Of a stretch of DNA of 64,000 nucleotides, positions 45,483-55,723 are shown piece by piece. The DNA comes from Pseudomonas sp. ADAK18 (GTDB lineage Bacteria; Pseudomonadota; Gammaproteobacteria; Pseudomonadales; Pseudomonadaceae): assembly GCF_012935695.1 (NCBI RefSeq), contig NZ_CP052859.1, forward strand, positions 3,327,001-3,391,000, written 5' to 3'. Both the position numbers and the translations under genes were made by a program. Each line of letters starts with the position of its first letter. Within the stretch, counting starts at the first letter, position 1. The notes under the pieces were generated by a model. The model ran no database searches. It saw only the letters and a list, made by a program, of their open reading frames with translations, and was not told where the DNA came from.

Positions 45483-46396
45483 AAGGGAACAAAACCTTGA
45501 ACGTCGTGCAACGTGGGAATGGAGGGTTGCGCGCCGGCGCGGGTCACCGACAACGCTGCGGCAACCTGACCAAAACGGATGGCCTCGGCTTCGCTTTGAC
45601 CGTTGGCCAACGCCGCCGCAAAACCACCGACGAAGGTGTCACCGGCCGCCGTGGTGTCCACAGCCTTGACCTTGGGAGCCACGAGGTGCTCGAAGCCCTG
45701 CCCGTCCGCAAACAATGCACCTTCGGCACCCAGGGTAATAATCACCTTGCCCGCACCGGCCTTGATCAGACGGGTGGCGGCGATCTTGGCCGTGTCCAGG
45801 GAGTCGACCAGCACGCCGCTCAAGGCCGACGCCTCGCTTTCATTGGGAATCAGGTAGTCGATCGACGCATACCACTCTGCGGGCAGAGGCCCGCTGGCAG
45901 GCGCTGGGTTGAGGATCACGGTCTTGCCCAGTTCACGACTGCGCTTGAGGGTGTGACCCACGGTGTCCATTGGCACTTCGAGCTGGCAGATAATCACGTC
46001 CCCAGCCTGCAGCACGCTATCGAACGCCTGCAATGAGGCTGGCGTCAGTTGGCCGTTGCTGCCGGCAACAATAACAATCGCATTCTGGCTGCTGTCATCC
46101 ACCACAATCAGCGCCACGCCGCTGGAACCCTCCACTTCACTGACGGCCTGGCAATCAATGCCCTCCACCAGCAAGGCATCCCGCAATTGGACGCCATAGG
46201 CATCGGTACCCACGCAACCGACCATGGAAACGCTTGCCCCCAAGCGTGCCGACGCAACCGCCTGGTTAGCGCCCTTGCCGCCCGGAACCGTGGAAAAGGA
46301 TTGGCCCATCAGGGTTTCACCGCCACGGGGCAGCCGACTGGCCCGGGTAACCAGGTCCATGTTCAGACTGCCTACTACCACTACTTTTGCTGGCAT
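45479..46396 (-). CDS. rbsK: Ribokinase
   Basis: 305 residues. Phosphorylates ribose to ribose 5-phosphate (PfkB family). Seen: V-V-G-S-L-N-M-D (6-13), [10 protein letters not shown] (about 38-47) for substrate, and the anion hole [12 protein letters not shown] (about 248-259) with the catalytic Asp. Cytoplasmic. Between rbsR and rbsD. Confidence 0.96.
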   Translation of the reverse strand: MPAKVVVVGSLNMDLVTRASRLPRGGETLMGQSFSTVPGGKGANQAVASARLGASVSMVGCVGTDAYGVQLRDALLVEGIDCQAVSEVEGSSGVALIVVDDSSQNAIVIVAGSNGQLTPASLQAFDSVLQAGDVIICQLEVPMDTVGHTLKRSRELGKTVILNPAPASGPLPAEWYASIDYLIPNESEASALSGVLVDSLDTAKIAATRLIKAGAGKVIITLGAEGALFADGQGFEHLVAPKVKAVDTTAAGDTFVGGFAAALANGQSEAEAIRFGQVAAALSVTRAGAQPSIPTLHDVQGFVPL

Positions 46397-46419
46397 ACAT
46401 CAGTACTCATCAATTCGGT

Positions 46420-47442
46420 TCAGCGGTATTGGGCGAAGACACCGGCCAACGGCGCTGTCGACTCACGCAAAACAATGCTCGGCGTCACGATGCGTTGATC
46501 GATCGGCAATTGGGGTGTTGCAATCCTTCGCAGTAAAAGCTCTGCCGCCATCTCCCCCAATTGCAGGATCGACTGGCCTACCGTGGTCAGTGCCGGATAG
46601 ACGTAACGGCTCATTTGAATGTCGTCAAAACCGATTACCGACAACTCGCCGGGTACGCGGATATTGCGCTCGGCAGCAGCCCGTAATACGCCGAAACCGA
46701 TCATGTCGTTACCGGCGAAAATCGCGCTGGGGGGATTATCCGCCAGCAATTGTGCCGCCGCTGCGTAGCCGCCGGTACTGGTGAAATCGCTTTCCAGCAC
46801 GCGACTGCTACCCACTTCAACCCCCGCCTCGCTCAAAGCACGGTGATACCCCGCCAGACGCATTTGCGCCACACGGGTATGGCTTGGCCCGCCAATGCAG
46901 GCGATATCACGATGGCCCAGCTCCAACAAATGGCGGGTCGCCAGGTAGGCGCCGTGCTCGTGATCGATACGCACCAGGTCGACATCAATGCCATCCAGCG
47001 CCCGGTCGACGATGACCATAGGCGTGCGCACAGCTTTCAGGCCGGTAGCCAGGCCACTGTCATCACCGCCCACCGACGTCACGATCAAGCCATCAATACG
47101 CTTCTCCAGCAGCACCCTTAAATAGCTGCGTTGCTTTTCGGCGTTATCGTCGGAGTTGCAGAGGATCACGCAATAGCCGTTACGCTCGCAGTAATCCTCG
47201 ATACCTCGGGCCAACTCCGCAAAATACGGATTGAGACTGTTGGGCACCAGCAAGCCGATAGTGGCGGTGGTCTTGGCCTTCAGCGAACGGGCGACCGCAC
47301 TGGGAACATAGTCGAGCTGCTTGATGGCTGCTTCGACCTTGATCCGCACAGGCTCGCTGACCGGACGGGTCTTGTTCACCACGTGAGACACGGTGGTGTA
47401 GGAAATCCCCGCGAGCGCCGCCACATCCTTGATGGTTGCCAT
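46420..47442 (-). CDS. rbsR: Ribose operon repressor RbsR (LacI family)
   Basis: 340 residues. N-terminal LacI HTH M-A-T-I-K-D-V-A-A-L-A-G-I-S-Y-T-T-V-S-H-V-V-N-K (1-24) with hinge, then a periplasmic-binding-protein-like sensor domain (L-L-V-P-N-S-L-N-P-Y-F at about 64). Within the operon it controls, between rbsC and rbsK. The palindrome CGCAAACGTTTGCG at 51118 is its probable operator. Confidence 0.92.
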   Translation of the reverse strand: MATIKDVAALAGISYTTVSHVVNKTRPVSEPVRIKVEAAIKQLDYVPSAVARSLKAKTTATIGLLVPNSLNPYFAELARGIEDYCERNGYCVILCNSDDNAEKQRSYLRVLLEKRIDGLIVTSVGGDDSGLATGLKAVRTPMVIVDRALDGIDVDLVRIDHEHGAYLATRHLLELGHRDIACIGGPSHTRVAQMRLAGYHRALSEAGVEVGSSRVLESDFTSTGGYAAAAQLLADNPPSAIFAGNDMIGFGVLRAAAERNIRVPGELSVIGFDDIQMSRYVYPALTTVGQSILQLGEMAAELLLRRIATPQLPIDQRIVTPSIVLRESTAPLAGVFAQYR

Positions 47443-47445
47443 GAC

Positions 47446-48423
47446 TCAGGCCCGCCGGCTGGCGCGCTGGCTGCGGTAGGTATCCAGCACCACCGCGATC
47501 ACGATCACTGCGCCGGTAATGATGCGTTTGGTCGGTTCGGTCGCGCCGATCTGCGCAAGCCCTGCCGCCAATACCGAGATGATCAGCACACCGAAGAAGG
47601 TGCTGATGACCGAGCCACGGCCGCCCATCAGGCTGGTACCACCAATCACCACCGCCGCGATCACTTGCAGTTCCAGGCCGGAACCGGCATTCGGATCCGC
47701 CGCTTCAAGACGGGAGATCTGGAACAGCGCCGCGACACCGGCCAACAGCCCCATCAAGCTGAACACCAAAACTTTGTAGGGCTTGGGATTGATCCCCGCC
47801 AGACGTACCGCCTCCTCGTTGGTACCGATACCGATCAGGTAGCGACCGAACACGGTACGGGTCAGCACGAGTTGGGCAACGATGATCACCAGCAAAGCAA
47901 TGATGAACGAGGGCGAAATACCGAAGGCCACCGGGTTGGACAACCAGGCAAAGGAGTCACCGATATACGCGGTACGCGAGCCGGTCATCTGGTACGCCAC
48001 ACCGCGAGCCATTTCCAGCACACCGAGGGAGACGATAAACGAGGGGATACGCCAGGCCACAGTGATGGAACCTGTGATGGTCCCGGCCAGCGCCGCACAA
48101 CCCATGCCCAACAACGCGGCAGGCAATACACTCCAGCCCCAACCGAGGATCGCCACACTGACGGCGGACGCCGCCAGGGCCAATACCGAACCCACCGACA
48201 AGTCGATGCCGCCGATGATCAGGACGAAAGTCATGCCCACCGCCAGCACCATCAGGTCTGGAATCTGGTTGGCCAGGGTGCTGAAGGTGTCATAGGACAG
48301 GAAGTGGTCACTCAGGAACGAGAACAGCGCAATCATCGCCAGCAAGGCGCCGGCCAAGCCCAGGTAAGTGCCCAGGCCATAGAAGTTGCCGTTACGTTTC
48401 GCGGCGGAAGGTGCAGTTTTCAT
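47446..48423 (-). CDS. rbsC: Ribose ABC transporter permease
   Basis: 325 residues with eight to ten hydrophobic segments. The family signature G-G-I-D-L-S-V-G-S-V-L-A-L (about 71-83) and the C-terminal G-G-T-S-L-M-G-G-R-G (about 254-263), the loop that meets the ATPase, are present. Inner membrane. Overlaps rbsA by ATGA (48420-48423). Confidence 0.95.
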   Translation of the reverse strand: MKTAPSAAKRNGNFYGLGTYLGLAGALLAMIALFSFLSDHFLSYDTFSTLANQIPDLMVLAVGMTFVLIIGGIDLSVGSVLALAASAVSVAILGWGWSVLPAALLGMGCAALAGTITGSITVAWRIPSFIVSLGVLEMARGVAYQMTGSRTAYIGDSFAWLSNPVAFGISPSFIIALLVIIVAQLVLTRTVFGRYLIGIGTNEEAVRLAGINPKPYKVLVFSLMGLLAGVAALFQISRLEAADPNAGSGLELQVIAAVVIGGTSLMGGRGSVISTFFGVLIISVLAAGLAQIGATEPTKRIITGAVIVIAVVLDTYRSQRASRRA

Positions 48424-49973
48424 GGGGTATTCCTAGGCGCCGCTTCGTTGAGCAACGCATCACGTTTCTGATAGCCGGCAAACGCGGCGGCGAGCAATTC
48501 GTCCTGGGTCCAGCTATCGCGCTCGAAGGTCTCGATCAGGCGCCCGGCGGAAAGTACACCGATCCGGTCGCAGATCAGCATCAACTCACGCAGGTCGCTG
48601 GACACCACCACCAGTGCTTTGCCCTGGCGGGTCAAGTCACCCAGCAACGCATAAATATCGAATTTGGCGCCGACGTCGATGCCGCGGGTTGGCTCATCGA
48701 ACAGCATCACTGCGCAATCGCGCTCCAGCCAGCGGCCAATCACCACTTTCTGCTGGTTGCCGCCCGACAACTCGGACACCAACTGTGATGGACTGGAACT
48801 GCGGATACTCATGGCGTCAACCTGGCGCTTGGCCAAGGCGGTTTCGTCGCGACCGTTCACCAGGCCAGCGCTGGAAACCTTTGGCATGTTGCCCAGGGCG
48901 ATGTTGGCGCTGATCGACTGGGTCAGCAGCAGACCTTCGCCCTTTCGGTCTTCGGTGATCAGGGCAATGCCATGACCGACCGCATCCACCGGCGAACGAA
49001 TGCTCACAACCTGGGCCGGCGAGCCCAGGGCCACGGTGCCGCTGTCGGCCAGGTCAGCACCGAAGATCAGCCGCAGCAACTCGGTACGGCCGGCGCCGAT
49101 CAGGCCAGAGATTCCGTAAATTTCGCCAGCGCGCACTTCAAAGGACACATCGCGGACCTTGTCCGAGCGGGTCAGGCCTTTTACCGTCAACAGTGGTGCA
49201 CCGATGGTGCGCGGCCCGAGGTCAATTTTTTCGCCCAGTTCACGGCCAACCATCAACGTGACCAACTGCTCACTGTTGTAATTGGCCATCGGCTCGACAC
49301 AGACCAGGTTGCCGTCACGCAATACAGCAATGCGTTGGGCGACACGGGCCAGCTCTTCCAGCCGGTGGGAAATATAGATGATCGCCACGCCCCGAGCCTG
49401 CAGGCGGGTGATTTGCTCAAACAGCATCTCGACTTCACGGGCAGTCAGCATCGCCGTGGGTTCGTCGAGGATCAGTACATGGCAGTCGCCAATCAGATTA
49501 CGGGCAATCTCGACCATTTGTTGGTGGCCGATGCCCAAGCTACCGACCAGGGTGTCCGGGTCTATGGCGTCCAGACCGACTTGAGCCATGGCTTCAATAG
49601 CGGCCTTGCGCAATTGCTTGCGGCTGATCCAGCCACCGCGGCTGGGCAGGTTGTGCAGGAACAGGTTCTCTGCGACGGTCAAGGTCGGGAGCAGGTTGAG
49701 CTCCTGCATAACCATGCGGATGCCCTGCTCCTCAGCGTGGGTCCGACTGCCCGGCGTGTAAGCCTGGCCATTGAACTGCATCTGCCCGGTGGTCGGTGTG
49801 ACCAGGCCACCGATGATCTTCGACAGCGTGCTTTTCCCCGCGCCGTTCTCGCCGGTGAGCGCCAACACTTCCCCGCGATTGAGCGTCAGGGTGATGTCGG
49901 ACAGAACCGGTTGGGCATAGGTCTTGCCGATACCGCTGACCGAGAGGACAGCGTTCGGTGCGCAAGATGACAT
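48420..49973 (-). CDS. rbsA: Ribose ABC transporter ATP-binding protein
   Basis: 517 residues, two fused ABC domains. First half: Walker A G-E-N-G-A-G-K-S-T (about 39-47), signature L-G-I-G-H-Q-Q-M-V (about 139), Walker B L-I-L-D-E-P-T-A (about 163-170). Second half has a degenerate Walker A (G-L-I-G-A-G-R-T-E) and signature L-S-G-G-N-Q-Q-K (about 402), usual for sugar importers of this class. Peripheral inner-membrane ATPase. Confidence 0.95.
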   Translation of the reverse strand: MSSCAPNAVLSVSGIGKTYAQPVLSDITLTLNRGEVLALTGENGAGKSTLSKIIGGLVTPTTGQMQFNGQAYTPGSRTHAEEQGIRMVMQELNLLPTLTVAENLFLHNLPSRGGWISRKQLRKAAIEAMAQVGLDAIDPDTLVGSLGIGHQQMVEIARNLIGDCHVLILDEPTAMLTAREVEMLFEQITRLQARGVAIIYISHRLEELARVAQRIAVLRDGNLVCVEPMANYNSEQLVTLMVGRELGEKIDLGPRTIGAPLLTVKGLTRSDKVRDVSFEVRAGEIYGISGLIGAGRTELLRLIFGADLADSGTVALGSPAQVVSIRSPVDAVGHGIALITEDRKGEGLLLTQSISANIALGNMPKVSSAGLVNGRDETALAKRQVDAMSIRSSSPSQLVSELSGGNQQKVVIGRWLERDCAVMLFDEPTRGIDVGAKFDIYALLGDLTRQGKALVVVSSDLRELMLICDRIGVLSAGRLIETFERDSWTQDELLAAAFAGYQKRDALLNEAAPRNTP

Positions 49974-49986
49974 ACGAAAGTCTCCA

Positions 49987-50013
49987 AGCGTCCGCTCCGG
50001 ATGAGCGGACGCT
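49987..50013 (-). promoter_or_regulatory. Intercistronic hairpin between rbsB and rbsA
   Basis: AGCGTCCGCTC pairs perfectly with GAGCGGACGCT around a 5-base loop, without a good T run. It probably stabilises the rbsB message, giving more binding protein than ATPase. Confidence 0.6.
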
Positions 50014-50032
50014 GTGTTTGTGCAACCAGGGA

Positions 50033-50992
50033 TTACTTCTTGAGGATGAGTTCGACCGGGGTTTCGATCATGCCGTCCACAGCCTCGACTTTTTCACCCT
50101 TGACCAGCTTCAGAGCGTTCTCGATACCGAAAACCGCTTGCTGGGCAGCGGCTTGGTCGGCCGTTGCCAGGACACGACCGTCTTGCAACATGGGCTTGAT
50201 AGCCTCGATGTTGTCATAGCCGACCACGAACACCTTGCCTGCTTTACCTGCGCCACGCACGGCGGAGACAGCACCCAACGCCATGTTGTCGTTACCGGCC
50301 AACAGGGCCTTGATGTTCGGGTTTGCCTGGAGCATCGCGGCGGCAATGGCATTGCCCTTGTCGATTTCCCACTCACCGGATTGTGTGGAAACTATCTTCA
50401 TGCCCGCCGCGTCCATCGCATCTTTGAAACCGGCGGTACGTTGTTGGGCGTTGGTGGTGGTCGACACACCTTCAATGATGCCAACCTCGTCACCGGCTTT
50501 GAGTTGCTTGGCCAGGTATTCACCCACCAGGCGAGCACCCTTGCGGTTGTCAGGGCCTACGAACGGGATATTCAGGGATTTGCTTTTCAGCACATCGACG
50601 TCGAGACGGTTGTCGATGTTAACGATCTTGATGCCTTTATCGGAGGCTTTCTTCAGGACCGTGACCAACGCTTTCGAATCGGCTGGAGCAATGACGATCG
50701 CGTCAACCTTGGACAGGATCATCTGGTTGACGATATCGATCTGGGCCGAGGTATCGGTTTCGTTCTTGATACCGTTGGTGATCATGTCGAAGTCAGCGGA
50801 ATGGGCTTTCTGATAGGCCTTGGCACCGTCTTGCATGGTGACGAAGAATTCATTGGCAAGGGATTTCATGACCAGGCCGACCTTGGGTTTGGCGGCGGTC
50901 TCAGCAGCAAATGCAGAGGAGAGAGGCAGGGCAGCGGATGCGGCAGCAAGCACAGCGACAGCAAGAAGACGTCCAGCGAATGGCAGCTTCAT
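50033..50992 (-). CDS. rbsB: Ribose-binding periplasmic protein
   Basis: 319 residues. Signal peptide L-L-A-V-A-V-L-A-A-A-S-A-A-L-P-L-S-S-A-F-A (about 9-29). Mature part starts with K-P-K-V-G-L-V-M-K-S-L-A-N-E-F-F (about 36-51), then A-I-V-I-A-P-A-D-S-K-A-L, E-G-V-S-T-T-T-N-A-Q-Q-R and G-N-D-N-M-A-L-G, all ribose-type ligand-pocket segments. First gene of the operon, as expected for the most abundant component. Confidence 0.95.
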   Translation of the reverse strand: MKLPFAGRLLAVAVLAAASAALPLSSAFAAETAAKPKVGLVMKSLANEFFVTMQDGAKAYQKAHSADFDMITNGIKNETDTSAQIDIVNQMILSKVDAIVIAPADSKALVTVLKKASDKGIKIVNIDNRLDVDVLKSKSLNIPFVGPDNRKGARLVGEYLAKQLKAGDEVGIIEGVSTTTNAQQRTAGFKDAMDAAGMKIVSTQSGEWEIDKGNAIAAAMLQANPNIKALLAGNDNMALGAVSAVRGAGKAGKVFVVGYDNIEAIKPMLQDGRVLATADQAAAQQAVFGIENALKLVKGEKVEAVDGMIETPVELILKK

Positions 50993-51117
50993 GGGTTCAC
51001 TCCGATCTTATGATTATTGTGAGCAACGCTTGCACCGAGGAACACCTCGGCGGCCTTCCCACCCGGGAGGCTGATACGAGCTTTCACGATACTCATGGAG
51101 CAACCCGTGAAACATCT

Positions 51118-51168
51118 CGCAAACGTTTGCGTTGATCAAACTATGCGAAGCTTGTCGAGATTTGTCAA
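51118..51168 (-). promoter_or_regulatory. rbs promoter and RbsR operator
   Basis: Minus strand TTGACA (51168-51163), 17-base spacer, CATAGT (51145-51140). The perfect palindrome CGCAAACGTTTGCG (51118-51131) sits at the predicted start site, a LacI-family operator placed to block initiation. Confidence 0.8.
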
Positions 51169-52646
<1,478 letters not shown>

Positions 52647-52683
52647 TCCCGTCCTCGGCCCGATCTTGATGACCGGGCCATCC

Positions 52684-52720
52684 CCCACTCGCAGCGCACC
52701 GCGAGTGGGTCTCCCTCCCC
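52684..52720 (+). terminator. Probable terminator after ansB
   Basis: CCCACTCGC-agcgcacc-GCGAGTGGG, 9-bp perfect stem followed by a pyrimidine-rich but T-poor tail. Confidence 0.6.
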
Positions 52721-52842
52721 GCTTCACCGTCCAAACAAAAAATCTTTAAAAAACAAAGCCATTTTGCATAAAAACAAATAAACCACGGTCAAAGGGGTCT
52801 TCTTGGATTTTAAGCAGTTGCGAATTTACTTACAGTTAAATA

Positions 52843-52858
52843 CTGTATGTTCGTACAG
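52843..52858 (+). promoter_or_regulatory. LexA box upstream of DUF1654-endA
   Basis: CTGTATGTTCGTACAG matches CTG-N10-CAG exactly with good inner symmetry, 19 bases before the GTG start of the DUF1654 gene. Confidence 0.8.
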
Positions 52859-52876
52859 CTTAATAAGGATCACTCC

Positions 52877-53128
52877 GTGGCAAAGCCTTCCTCTGCAGCA
52901 CCGACCCCACCTGATGCCTACGAACGCCTCGCGATTCGCGTGCAAAAAATCATCAATTCGACCAACGCCCAAAAAGCCAAGGCAGCCTTGATCTTCCGTT
53001 TGCCGGATGAACCGGTGTATGAATGGGAGCGCTTGCTGGAAGAGATTGCGGAAAACGACAACGTAACGCTCGCCTACCGCGATGATGGCGGCGTTCAAGT
53101 TTTCTGGGTTGTGCCGAAGGAAGATTGA
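52877..53128 (+). CDS. DUF1654 family protein (host copy)
   Basis: 83 residues from GTG 52877 (AAGGA upstream); the open frame begins earlier but inside the LexA box. A-Y-E-R-L-A-I-R-V-Q-K-I-I-N-S (about 14-28), Y-E-W-E-R-L-L-E-E-I-A (about 52-62) and D-D-G-G-V-Q-V-F-W (about 71-79) define DUF1654. The prophage copy at 20177-20485 shares all three blocks, the GTG start and a LexA-like box. Function unknown; the box implies DNA-damage induction. Five bases separate it from endA. Confidence 0.85.
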   Translation: MAKPSSAAPTPPDAYERLAIRVQKIINSTNAQKAKAALIFRLPDEPVYEWERLLEEIAENDNVTLAYRDDGGVQVFWVVPKED

Positions 53129-53132
53129 GTCA

Positions 53133-53822
53133 ATGAGTGTCCGTTTTATTACTTTGTTTTGCCTTTTTTTTGCTGTCACCGCTCACGCCCAGGCTCCCCG
53201 CACTTTCAGTGAAGCCAAGAAAATCGCCTGGAAACTCTACGCCCCGCAATCCACGGAGTTTTATTGCGGCTGCAAATATACGGGGAACCGGGTGGACCTG
53301 AAGGCGTGCGGCTATGTCCCGCGAAAAAACGCCAATCGGGCGGCCCGAATCGAGTGGGAACACATTGTTCCCGCCTGGCAGATCGGCCATCAGCGCCAGT
53401 GCTGGCAGAATGGTGGGCGCAAGAACTGCACCCGCAGTGATGACGTCTACAAACGCGCCGAGGCCGATCTGCACAACCTAGTGCCGAGTATCGGTGAGGT
53501 CAATGGTGACCGGAACAACTTCAGTTTTGGCTGGTTGCCGGTGCAAAGCGGACAATACGGCTCCTGCTTGACCCAGGTGAATTTCAAAGCCAAGAAGGTC
53601 ATGCCCCGACCGTCCATTCGCGGCATGATCGCCCGTACGTACTTTTACATGAGCAAACAATACGGCTTGCGCCTGTCGAAACAGGACCGTCAGTTGTACG
53701 AAGCGTGGAACAAGACCTACCCGGTACAACCCTGGGAACGCCAGCGCAATCAAACCGTGGCGTGTGTGATGGGGCGTGGCAATGAGTTTGTCGGGCCGGT
53801 GAACCTGAAGGCCTGCGGCTGA
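53133..53822 (+). CDS. endA: Endonuclease I (secreted DNase)
   Basis: 229 residues from ATG 53133. Signal peptide M-S-V-R-F-I-T-L-F-C-L-F-F-A-V-T-A-H-A. The beta-beta-alpha-Me nuclease motif is clear: R-I-E-W-E-H-I-V-P-A-W (about 69-79, catalytic His), then D-L-H-N-L-V-P-S-I-G-E-V-N-G-D-R-N-N (about 113-130, metal-binding). Eight Cys likely form disulphides. Periplasmic or secreted DNA degradation. Cotranscribed with the LexA-boxed DUF1654 gene, so probably damage-induced. Confidence 0.93.
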   Translation: MSVRFITLFCLFFAVTAHAQAPRTFSEAKKIAWKLYAPQSTEFYCGCKYTGNRVDLKACGYVPRKNANRAARIEWEHIVPAWQIGHQRQCWQNGGRKNCTRSDDVYKRAEADLHNLVPSIGEVNGDRNNFSFGWLPVQSGQYGSCLTQVNFKAKKVMPRPSIRGMIARTYFYMSKQYGLRLSKQDRQLYEAWNKTYPVQPWERQRNQTVACVMGRGNEFVGPVNLKACG

Positions 53823-53835
53823 AGGGAAGCAGGCG

Positions 53836-53862
53836 AGCGGGACCTACAACGTCCCGCTTTCC
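53836..53862 (+). terminator. Terminator after endA
   Basis: AGCGGGAC-ctacaac-GTCCCGCT followed by a short T tract. Confidence 0.75.
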
Positions 53863-53868
53863 ATTACG

Positions 53869-54249
53869 TTATTGAGCAACCTTGTGTTCGATGACCTCGG
53901 ACACCGTGTCGTTTTTCTTGGCCCGCGCCAATTTTTCCGTCAACTGTACCTGCTTCGCCTCAGCCTCGACCTTGGTGCTGAACGGCCCCAGCAGAACCTG
54001 GTCCTTGCCGTCTTCCTTGACCAGGTAAAAACTGAACCCATGTTCGAGCAACCACGCGGTCAGGTCTGTCAGCGCTTGCAGCTTATGGTCCGGCGGGCCC
54101 ACCCATACGTCCCACTCTTGGGCCGCAATCGTCGAGGCCTGGGGCTGAGCCTCGGTAACGGCGGGTTTGGCCTTGGGTGCATCGACACTTCGGCCCTCAC
54201 CGCAACCGGCCAACGCCAACACCGCAATTGCCATCGCTACTTTACGCAC
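53869..54249 (-). CDS. SPOR-domain lipoprotein-like protein
   Basis: 126 residues. Lipoprotein signal with lipobox L-A-G-C (about 13-16). A short Pro/Ala linker is followed by a SPOR-like domain: W-D-V-W-V-G-P-P-D-H-K (about 46-56), L-L-E-H-G-F-S-F-Y-L-V-K (about 67-78), Q-V-L-L-G-P-F-S-T-K-V-E-A-E (about 84-97). SPOR domains bind denuded septal peptidoglycan. Convergent with endA; single gene. Confidence 0.8.
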   Translation of the reverse strand: MRKVAMAIAVLALAGCGEGRSVDAPKAKPAVTEAQPQASTIAAQEWDVWVGPPDHKLQALTDLTAWLLEHGFSFYLVKEDGKDQVLLGPFSTKVEAEAKQVQLTEKLARAKKNDTVSEVIEHKVAQ

Positions 54250-54494
54250 TGCCCTGCTCCTTAACGATCAAAGCGGCAACTTTACCATCCACTGCCTATC
54301 CTGGCCGTCATAAACGCTGTCTTAAACAATGCGAATGATGTTTCGCAGACCTGTATGATGGCGTCATGGGAATTAATACTGCCTTTATGCGTCTGAAAAA
54401 AGCAGCCACAGGGAAGCAACTCCACAGTAATCTACACACAGCCGACATCTGCACTGTCTGAACATGTGTCCTTAAAGTAATCAAGGAGAAGATC

Positions 54495-54686
54495 ATGCTG
54501 ATACTCACCCGCAAAGTCGGTGAAAGCATAAACATCGGTGATGACATTACAATCACCATTCTGGGCGTTAGCGGCCAGCAAGTACGAATCGGGATCAATG
54601 CACCAAAAGATGTAGCAGTGCATCGCGAGGAAATCTACCAACGCATCCAGGCAGGCCTGACTGCCCCGGATAAAGCAAAAGAATAA
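54495..54686 (+). CDS. rsmE: RsmE, CsrA-family translational regulator
   Basis: 63 residues (SD AAGGAG). [39 protein letters not shown] (about 31-49) is a complete CsrA fold, with Arg44-type RNA contact intact. The variants I-N-I-G-D-D and G-V-S-G-Q-Q and the ending A-G-L-T-A-P-D-K fit RsmE rather than RsmA of fluorescent pseudomonads. It binds GGA motifs near start codons and is antagonised by the Gac-controlled small RNAs. Its own SD contains AAGGAGA, so self-control is possible. Confidence 0.88.
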
Positions 54687-54808
54687 ACATCTGCAAGCGT
54701 CTCCAGTAGCCAGCCTTTTCGTTCACTGTAATGGCTGGCGAAAACTTCTTCGACCTGCTCACTCGCGACCCAGGCCTAACAGCCGCCTTCCGTCAGTGTA
54801 TCGCCCGC

Positions 54809-55267
54809 CTAGCCGAGCCCGATACCTCGTGCCATTCCGGTTGCAGCAATCACCATCAACACAACCAGCAACGCCTGAATATGGCTAATGCGCGCGAAGA
54901 GTCCTGTCTTGCTTAAGTCAACACTGGCGCCGCGTGCCAACGCGATACGCCATTTGATCAAGCGGATCATCGGCATGATTTCCAGCAGCAGGATGAAAAG
55001 CAACAGCGTCATCTTCAGATGAAACAGCGGCTGATGCAGGTAGTATTCCGTGCCCTTTTCATAGCCACCGAAGGCCCGCAGAGCGCCCGTTATCAGCAGC
55101 AGCAGGGCGCTGATCCCCCATATATTGTCCGCGATCAATACGCGCCGTACGGCGGATGGCTCAGTATTTGTCAGGCCACGCAACGCCTTGCCGCGCGCCA
55201 ACACGGATGCTAGAGCCATCGCGAACGCCAGAAGATGGACTGCCGCAAGAAACCAGTGAGTCAACAT
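54809..55267 (-). CDS. DUF2214-type integral membrane protein
   Basis: 152 residues from ATG 55267. Four hydrophobic segments (about 3-22, 44-62, 80-98, 126-146). H-W-F-L-A-A-V-H-L-L-A-F (4-15), A-D-N-I-W-G-I-S-A (about 45-53) and K-G-T-E-Y-Y-L-H-Q-P-L-F-H-L-K-M (about 70-85) carry conserved His residues. This pattern belongs to DUF2214; a haem- or quinone-related role is possible but unproven. Confidence 0.8.
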   Translation of the reverse strand: MLTHWFLAAVHLLAFAMALASVLARGKALRGLTNTEPSAVRRVLIADNIWGISALLLLITGALRAFGGYEKGTEYYLHQPLFHLKMTLLLFILLLEIMPMIRLIKWRIALARGASVDLSKTGLFARISHIQALLVVLMVIAATGMARGIGLG

Positions 55268-55434
55268 AATGGCTATTCCCGCACTTGTTTGAAGGCAAAC
55301 TCCTACCAGTATTAGCCCAGACCGGCGATCACGCACAAAATCAGTCAAGAGGAGCAGGGGAACTTGCGGGCGATTCAGCGGCCAAATCTCGTTACAAATT
55401 AACTGAAATCTGCTGTGCACTCAGGAGCACGTTG

Positions 55435-55698
55435 ATGAGGCGAACCCGCCAACAGCCTTACTTCTCCAAATCCTGGGCCATCGCCCTACTGATAGGGCTA
55501 CTCTTCGTGGCTGCTGGGTATGGCTTGAAGTTCGAGATTGAAAGTGTCGATAACCCCGATGCTCGCTCGTGGCTAAACCTGGCACTGTTCCTGTGCGGTT
55601 ATTTGTTTTTTTTCTGCATCAAACCGATGCAGACGGCCATTCATCGAAAACTGCGCCGTCGCGCTTTTCGTAACGATCACCAGAAAACCTCGTCGTGA
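55435..55698 (+). CDS. Small membrane protein
   Basis: 87 residues from ATG 55435 (SD AGGAG). Two hydrophobic stretches, about 13-30 (A-I-A-L-L-I-G-L-L-F-V-A-A-G-Y-G-L) and 46-62 (L-N-L-A-L-F-L-C-G-Y-L-F-F-F), then a strongly basic cytoplasmic tail (R-K-L-R-R-R-A-F-R). Family not recognised. Divergent from the DUF2214 gene and convergent with the HAD gene. Confidence 0.7.
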   Translation: MRRTRQQPYFSKSWAIALLIGLLFVAAGYGLKFEIESVDNPDARSWLNLALFLCGYLFFFCIKPMQTAIHRKLRRRAFRNDHQKTSS

Positions 55699-55723
55699 CC
55701 GCCCTCCCGCCGCCCCAAAACCG

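Noticed and set aside
47131..48471. 446-codon open frame antisense to rbsC/rbsR
   Set aside because: Shadow frame with a His/Asp/Gln-rich product; the rbs genes on the other strand are unambiguous.
54731..54916. 61-codon frame behind rsmE
   Set aside because: Overlaps the end of the well-supported DUF2214 gene on the other strand and has no SD.
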